Below, in pieces: positions 49,395-53,752 of a DNA stretch of 53,752 nucleotides (its first letter is position 1; each line of letters starts with the position of its first letter). A program made the translations under genes and the position numbers. Origin of the DNA: Phycisphaerae bacterium (lineage in GTDB: Bacteria; Planctomycetota; Phycisphaerae; Sedimentisphaerales; Anaerobacaceae). Below the pieces are notes generated by a model. That model saw only the letters and a list, made by a program, of their open reading frames with translations. It searched no databases and was not told the origin of the DNA. The DNA is taken from NCBI GenBank assembly GCA_028714255.1, contig JAQTMR010000014.1, positions 1-53,752 of the forward strand, in the 5' to 3' direction.

Positions 49395-50579
49395 ATGACT
49401 ACAGAAGAAACTATCGCTTTGTTTGACAAATACGTCATCGCTAATTACAGTCGCCTGCGGCGCGTCATTGTAAAGGGCCAGGGCAGCTACTGCTTTGATG
49501 CCGAAGGAAATAAAATCCTGGATATGTTTCCCGGCTGGGCCGTCAGCGGAATTGGTCACTGCCATCCGAAGGTAGTTGCTGCCGTCCAAAAACAGGCCGG
49601 CGAACTGCTGCACGTCGATAATACATTTTATACCGAACAACAGGGACTGCTTGCAAAGCTGCTCAGCGAACGGGCGTTCGGCGGCAAAAGTTTTTTCTGC
49701 AACAGCGGCGCCGAAGCCAACGAGGCTGCACTGAAACTGGCTCGGCTGTCCACATCGAGCGAAAAGTATAAATTTATCACCGCAGAAGGCAGCTTCCACG
49801 GCCGGACTTTTGCTGCCGTCACGGCGACCGCCCAGCCGAAATATCACGAAGGCTTTTTGCCGCTGGTGCCGGGTTTTGTATATGTGCCGTTCAACGATAT
49901 CAAGGCTCTGGAGTCAGCGTTCACCGATGAGGTCGCCGCGGTTATGGTCGAGCCGATTCAGGGTGAAGGCGGAATAAATGTCGCCCAAAAGGAGTACCTG
50001 CAGGCGATTCGGCAATTATGCGATGAAAAAGGTGCGGTAATGATTCTCGACGAGGTACAAACGGGAATGGGCCGGACAGGTAAATGGTTCGCGTACCAGC
50101 ATTTCGACGTCGAGCCGGATATTATGACTCTGGCAAAGGCGCTAGGAGGCGGAGTAGCCATCGGGGCGATGATGGCACGGGAAGAACTGGCGGCAAAGCT
50201 GGTTCCGGGCAAACACGCCTCGACGTTCGGCGGAAACTGTTTGGCGTGCGCAGCAGGTGTCGCGGTAATCGAAGCGATAGAAGAAGATAATCTCCTCGAA
50301 AACGCGGTCGAGATGGGACAATACGCCAATGAAAAACTAAACGAGCTGAAACAAAAACATTTCATCATAGACCACGTCCGTGGAATCGGCTTGATGATTG
50401 GCATCCAACTGAAAGGCCCCGGCGCACAGATAGTTCAGAAATGCCTCGATAAAGGGCTGCGGATAAACTGTACCCACGACAGCGTCCTGCGGATGATGCC
50501 GGGGATGATTGTTACTAAAGAACAGATTGACCAGGCTGTCGATATTATCGACAGCGTTTTAACTGAAAGCGGAAAATGA
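49395..50579 (+). CDS. argD: Acetylornithine aminotransferase
   Basis: 394 residues from the ATG at 49395; an earlier TTG overlaps the argB stop. Class III PLP aminotransferase: FPGWAVSGIGHCHPKVV, FCNSGAEANEAALKLAR, GSFHGRTFAAVTAT, VMILDEVQTGMGRTGKWFAYQHF and ADKALGGG-like DIMTLAKALGGGVAIGA with the PLP lysine, then KHASTFGGNCLACAAG. It follows argB and its stop overlaps the argF ATG. Confidence 0.93.
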   Translation: MTTEETIALFDKYVIANYSRLRRVIVKGQGSYCFDAEGNKILDMFPGWAVSGIGHCHPKVVAAVQKQAGELLHVDNTFYTEQQGLLAKLLSERAFGGKSFFCNSGAEANEAALKLARLSTSSEKYKFITAEGSFHGRTFAAVTATAQPKYHEGFLPLVPGFVYVPFNDIKALESAFTDEVAAVMVEPIQGEGGINVAQKEYLQAIRQLCDEKGAVMILDEVQTGMGRTGKWFAYQHFDVEPDIMTLAKALGGGVAIGAMMAREELAAKLVPGKHASTFGGNCLACAAGVAVIEAIEEDNLLENAVEMGQYANEKLNELKQKHFIIDHVRGIGLMIGIQLKGPGAQIVQKCLDKGLRINCTHDSVLRMMPGMIVTKEQIDQAVDIIDSVLTESGK

Positions 50580-51487
50580 AACATTTCCTGTCAATAAACG
50601 ATTGTTCTACGAAAGATTTGAACGCCCTGCTTGATTTGAGCGCTTCGCTTAAAAAACTCTACAAAAGCGGCAAGCGGGACCTCTGCCTTGCCGGCAAGGT
50701 GCTGGCGATGCTGTTCGAGAAGCCCAGCCTGCGGACACGAATCAGCTTTCACGTCGCGATGACCGACCTCGGCGGAAGTGCTATTTACGTCAAGCCCGAA
50801 GACATCGGCGGCATCGGCAAACGCGAACCAATTAAGGATATGGCACGGGTACTGAGCCGATATGTGGACGGCATAATGGCGCGGACATTCGAGCACCGAG
50901 TCGTTGTCGAGCTGGCGCAGTTCGCAACTGTACCGGTGATAAACGCGCTGACGGACTGGTCGCATCCCTGCCAGGCGATGGCGGACGTGCTGACGATAAA
51001 GGAACATCTCAGCCGATTAAAGGGCGTTAAGGTCGCCTATGTCGGCGACGGGAATAACGTGGCTCGGTCGCTTGCGTTCGCCGCAGCTAAATTGGCAATG
51101 AAACTCGTCGTCGCATCACCTAAAGGCTACGAACTCGACAAAGAGACAATCAAGACAGCCAATCGGATTTCCGCCGACAGCGTCTCGCAGGTAAACGAAC
51201 CGAAAAAGGCTGTTGACGGCGCAGATATTATCTACACCGATACATGGACAAGTATGGGACAGGAAGATGAAAAGAAAAAACGCATCAAGGCCTTTAAGGA
51301 TTTTCAGGTCAATGCCAAATTAGTCAAACTTGCAGGAAGCAACGTTAAAATTATGCACTGCCTGCCGGCGTATCGCGGGCTTGAAATCACCGACGAGGTC
51401 GTCGAATCGAAAAATTCTATTATCCTCGACCAGTCCGAGAACCGCCTTCACTTCCAGCGGGCGCTTTTGAAAAAACTTTTAAGCTGA
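50576..51487 (+). CDS. argF: Ornithine carbamoyltransferase
   Basis: 303 residues. Joins carbamoyl phosphate and ornithine to citrulline. The carbamoyl-phosphate motif is FEKPSLRTRISF (the common STRTR is SLRTR here), then MARTFEH, WSHPCQAMADVLT, VAYVGDGNNVARSL and IMHCLPAYRG with the ornithine-site cysteine. Its ATG overlaps the argD stop (ATGA). Confidence 0.94.
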   Translation: MKHFLSINDCSTKDLNALLDLSASLKKLYKSGKRDLCLAGKVLAMLFEKPSLRTRISFHVAMTDLGGSAIYVKPEDIGGIGKREPIKDMARVLSRYVDGIMARTFEHRVVVELAQFATVPVINALTDWSHPCQAMADVLTIKEHLSRLKGVKVAYVGDGNNVARSLAFAAAKLAMKLVVASPKGYELDKETIKTANRISADSVSQVNEPKKAVDGADIIYTDTWTSMGQEDEKKKRIKAFKDFQVNAKLVKLAGSNVKIMHCLPAYRGLEITDEVVESKNSIILDQSENRLHFQRALLKKLLS

Positions 51488-51502
51488 CAAAATACCAATT
51501 CG

Positions 51503-52120
51503 ATGAAACGAAAAATTCTCGTCGCGACTACGAATCCGGGCAAGGTTGCCGAGCTAAGGGCAATGTTAGATTTGGACATCGAGTGGGCGGGGCTTTCCGA
51601 TTTTCCGAACATTCAGGAAATTGATGAGGATGGAAAAACCTTCGCCGAGAACGCCCGCAAAAAAGCCCTTGGATATGCGAAGCAAACAGGTCTTTGGACG
51701 ATTGCCGATGATTCAGGTTTGGTAGTCGATGCGCTGGCAGGTGAGCCGGGGGTAAAAAGTGCGAGATTTTCCGGCGCCAAAGATAAAGAAAGGACCCTGC
51801 TCGACCATAAGAATATGGCCAAGGTTTTAAAGCTTCTTAAGGCAGTGCCAGAAGAAAAAAGAACAGCGATATTTATGTGCTGCCTGTGTTTGGCCAGTCC
51901 TGATAAAGTTTTAATTGAGACAGAAGGAAAGCTCCAAGGCGTTATCGCAGAAGAGGAAACAGGGACCAACGGTTTCGGCTATGACCCGATTTTTTTTGTG
52001 CCGGGATTGAACAAAACCGTCGCGCAACTGACAAGTGAAGAAAAAAATGCGATTTCTCACCGCGGCGGCGCAATTCGAAAATTAAAACCGCCTCTGGAGC
52101 AACTCTTAGAGAGTATCTGA
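51503..52120 (+). CDS. rdgB: Non-canonical purine NTP pyrophosphatase (RdgB/HAM1)
   Basis: 205 residues. Removes dITP, XTP and similar from the nucleotide pool. ILVATTNPGKVAELRAML at the N-terminus, FAENARKKALGYAKQTGLWTIADDSGLVVDAL with the active-site acids, GTNGFGYDPIFFVPG, and EKNAISHRGGAIRKL near the end. It starts 15 bases after argF and is likely co-transcribed. Confidence 0.95.
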   Translation: MKRKILVATTNPGKVAELRAMLDLDIEWAGLSDFPNIQEIDEDGKTFAENARKKALGYAKQTGLWTIADDSGLVVDALAGEPGVKSARFSGAKDKERTLLDHKNMAKVLKLLKAVPEEKRTAIFMCCLCLASPDKVLIETEGKLQGVIAEEETGTNGFGYDPIFFVPGLNKTVAQLTSEEKNAISHRGGAIRKLKPPLEQLLESI

Positions 52121-52141
52121 AAAGACAAAAGTTGTTTTTTC

Positions 52142-52168
52142 TTGACAATCCTTCAGGTTATCTATATT
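52142..52168 (+). promoter_or_regulatory. Candidate promoter for topA
   Basis: TTGACA at 52142-52147 and TATATT at 52163-52168 with a 15-base spacer, shorter than the usual 17. About 114 bases before the topA ATG. Confidence 0.4.
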
Positions 52169-52235
52169 TGTCCATGCTTTGGCGCCGCCAGCTGCGGCTG
52201 AGCCATTTCCAAATTTTGTTAAGGAATCATCGACT

Positions 52236-52257
52236 AATACTCGATAAAAGGAGTATT
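52236..52257 (+). promoter_or_regulatory. Hairpin in the topA leader
   Basis: AATACTC at 52236-52242 pairs perfectly with GAGTATT at 52251-52257, with an 8-base loop and no T-run. It lies 24 bases before the topA start. The ribosome site AAAGGAG lies in the loop and 3' arm, so folding could hide it. Confidence 0.5.
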
Positions 52258-52281
52258 CGGTAGCTTAAAAGCAAGTTCTAT

Positions 52282-53752
52282 ATGGCAAAAACGAACAACA
52301 AGAAGTCATTGGTGATTGTGGAATCACCAGCCAAGGCCAAGACGATAAATAAATATCTCGGCTCCGACTTCGATGTGCAAGCATCGATGGGACACATCCG
52401 TGACCTGCCTTCGAAGGGACTAAGCGTAGATATAGAGCACGATTTTGAGCCGACCTACGAGATAACACCGAACAGAAAAAAGACAGTGGCAACCTTAAAG
52501 GCCGCGGCAAAGGGCTGCCAAAATCTTTATCTCGCAACCGACCTTGACCGCGAAGGCGAAGCCATCGCCTGGCACCTTGCGCAGGTCCTCGGCGTGCCGG
52601 AAGACAGAACTTACCGCGTGATTTTCAATTCCATAACGCAATCGGCGATAAAGCAGGCCTTTGCCGAGCCGGGCAGAATCGATATGGACAAGGTCATGGC
52701 CCAGCAGGCCCGGCGAATCCTCGACCGAATAGTCGGCTACCAGATAAGCCCCCTGCTCTGGAAAAAAGTCACACGCGGACTTTCCGCAGGACGCGTCCAG
52801 TCAGTCGCGGTCAAAATCGTCGTCGAAAAAGAGAGGGAAATTCAGGCTTTCAAAGCGAAGGAATACTGGCTCATCCCGGCGGTTTTTACCTCTGATTTAC
52901 AAAACGACTACCATCAGCAATGGATGGATTTAATAACGCCAAAAACCGAAACCGACAAGCCCGCTACTATCGTCGAACAAAACGAATGGCTGGAAAAGCA
53001 TAATGCCTTTAAGGCAGAACTCATCAAGGTCGGTGATGAGAAATTCACCGCATCAGCAGGCCAGGATGCGGAGAAAATATTCGGCGCGTTAAAAGACGCA
53101 AAGTTCAAAGTCTCTGACATAGAGCAGAAGGAATCGTCATCGCACCCGCCGGCGCCTTTTATAACTTCCACGCTTCAGCAGGCGGCCGCAAACCTGTTGG
53201 GATTCGCAACCAAGAGAACGATGCGCGTCGCACAGCAATTATACGAAGGTATTGATTTAGGGTCGATGGGACATCTCGGCCTTATCACCTATATGCGAAC
53301 AGACAGCACGCATCTGTCCGGCGAAGCCGTAAAAGAAGTGCGCAATTATATCGGCAAGCATCTCGGCGATAAGTATCTGCCCGAAAAAGCGAATTTCTAC
53401 ACATCCAAAAAAGGCGCCCAACAGGCACACGAAGCCATCCGTCCGACGGACGTTGACTTTGCGCCGTCGGATGTAAAACAATTTTTAACGGTGGAGCAAT
53501 ATAAACTCTATGACATTGTTTGGCGGCGGTTCGTAGCGTGCCAGATGGCCTCGGCCAGGTGGGAGCAAACAACCCTGAACATTTCCGCCGATACCTCCAT
53601 CGGGCAGTGCTGGTACAGAGCTACCGGCCGGGTACTTATCTTCGACGGCTTTACTAAACTATGGGGAACGCCCTCGAACCTCCAGCAATTGCCTCCTTTG
53701 AAACAAGGCCAGAGCCTGGCGACGGTAGATGTAAAGGCCGAGCAGCATTTTA
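52282..53752 (+). CDS. topA: DNA topoisomerase I (3' part outside window)
   Basis: 490 codons are visible from the ATG at 52282. Type IA topoisomerase that relaxes negative supercoils. TOPRIM: VIVESPAKAKTINKYLG near residue 11 and LATDLDREGEAIAWHLA near 86; RRILDRIVGYQISPLLWKKV and GLSAGRVQSVAVKIVVEKE; SSHPPAPFITSTLQQAAANLLGF; and the catalytic-tyrosine segment MGHLGLITYMRTDST. The C-terminal zinc fingers lie beyond the window edge. Confidence 0.97.
   Translation, partial: MAKTNNKKSLVIVESPAKAKTINKYLGSDFDVQASMGHIRDLPSKGLSVDIEHDFEPTYEITPNRKKTVATLKAAAKGCQNLYLATDLDREGEAIAWHLAQVLGVPEDRTYRVIFNSITQSAIKQAFAEPGRIDMDKVMAQQARRILDRIVGYQISPLLWKKVTRGLSAGRVQSVAVKIVVEKEREIQAFKAKEYWLIPAVFTSDLQNDYHQQWMDLITPKTETDKPATIVEQNEWLEKHNAFKAELIKVGDEKFTASAGQDAEKIFGALKDAKFKVSDIEQKESSSHPPAPFITSTLQQAAANLLGFATKRTMRVAQQLYEGIDLGSMGHLGLITYMRTDSTHLSGEAVKEVRNYIGKHLGDKYLPEKANFYTSKKGAQQAHEAIRPTDVDFAPSDVKQFLTVEQYKLYDIVWRRFVACQMASARWEQTTLNISADTSIGQCWYRATGRVLIFDGFTKLWGTPSNLQQLPPLKQGQSLATVDVKAEQHF

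Noticed and set aside
1-53752. tRNA or rRNA genes
   Set aside because: None seen on reading by eye; no cloverleaf or conserved rRNA words noticed, though short RNAs cannot be excluded without a covariance search.

Overview
The window looks like a chromosomal segment of an uncultured Gram-negative bacterium of moderate G+C. The best guess is Planctomycetota (Phycisphaerae/Sedimentisphaerales-like) or a close PVC relative. This is inference from the overall style of the proteins: a YkgJ-type cysteine-cluster protein, many lipoproteins, planctomycete-style hypotheticals, GxxExxY proteins, and intergenic CACAGAG-type and ATCCGTG-type repeats. No rRNA, tRNA or CRISPR array was seen, and nothing fixes the species.

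Layout. 1-5,000: the end of a YkgJ-like gene, a repeat-rich gap, an HNH endonuclease, ilvD and two tandem paralogous lipoproteins. 5,000-11,300: a HIT protein, a HAD phosphatase with a small basic ORF, pgpA coupled to a large kinase-like membrane protein, and two hypotheticals. 11,300-18,650: a long co-directional housekeeping run, purA-uppS-cdsA-phoH-pgpH-like-ybeY-recO-SpoIIAA-like. 18,650-20,120: a coiled-coil MscS channel. 20,400-22,450: an accessory Nudix-like/TIR protein in repeat-bearing DNA. 22,450-24,800: ftsW-murG. 24,700-27,100: an ECF sigma regulon with two facing, near-identical promoters. 27,200-32,270: a TPR-like lipoprotein, tilS, an exported His-rich protein and an O-antigen ligase. 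32,280-36,350 (minus strand): cysS-ruvC-C_GCAxxG_C_C-ruvA-ruvB. 36,400-37,510: accessory cassette 1. 37,500-42,100 (minus strand): hisC-hisB-ispF, a small exported ORF, and rpe-accD. 42,120-43,305: accessory cassette 2. 43,300-47,210 (minus strand): MFS transporter, gap and pgk. 47,360-53,752: rlmN, argB-argD-argF, rdgB and the 5' part of topA.

How the genes work together. The housekeeping genes cover envelope lipids and peptidoglycan (uppS, cdsA, pgpA, ftsW, murG), Holliday-junction processing (ruvC, ruvA, ruvB, recO), amino acids (ilvD, hisB, hisC, argB, argD, argF), lower glycolysis (gap, pgk), and RNA maturation (ybeY, tilS, rlmN, cysS).

The most unusual material is accessory. (i) Two two-gene cassettes each pair a GxxExxY PD-(D/E)XK-like protein with a predicted helical protein of unknown function. 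Each is bounded by inverted repeats and has a third repeat copy inside, but the two cassettes use unrelated repeat families. (ii) A protein joins a Nudix-box-like segment to a C-terminal TIR domain, a candidate NAD-linked defence protein. (iii) An ECF sigma/anti-sigma-like pair faces a DUF4097-like operon, and both sides carry TGAAAC-N17-CGACTA promoters sharing one palindrome. (iv) An 824-residue membrane protein has a kinase-like N-terminus and is coupled to pgpA.
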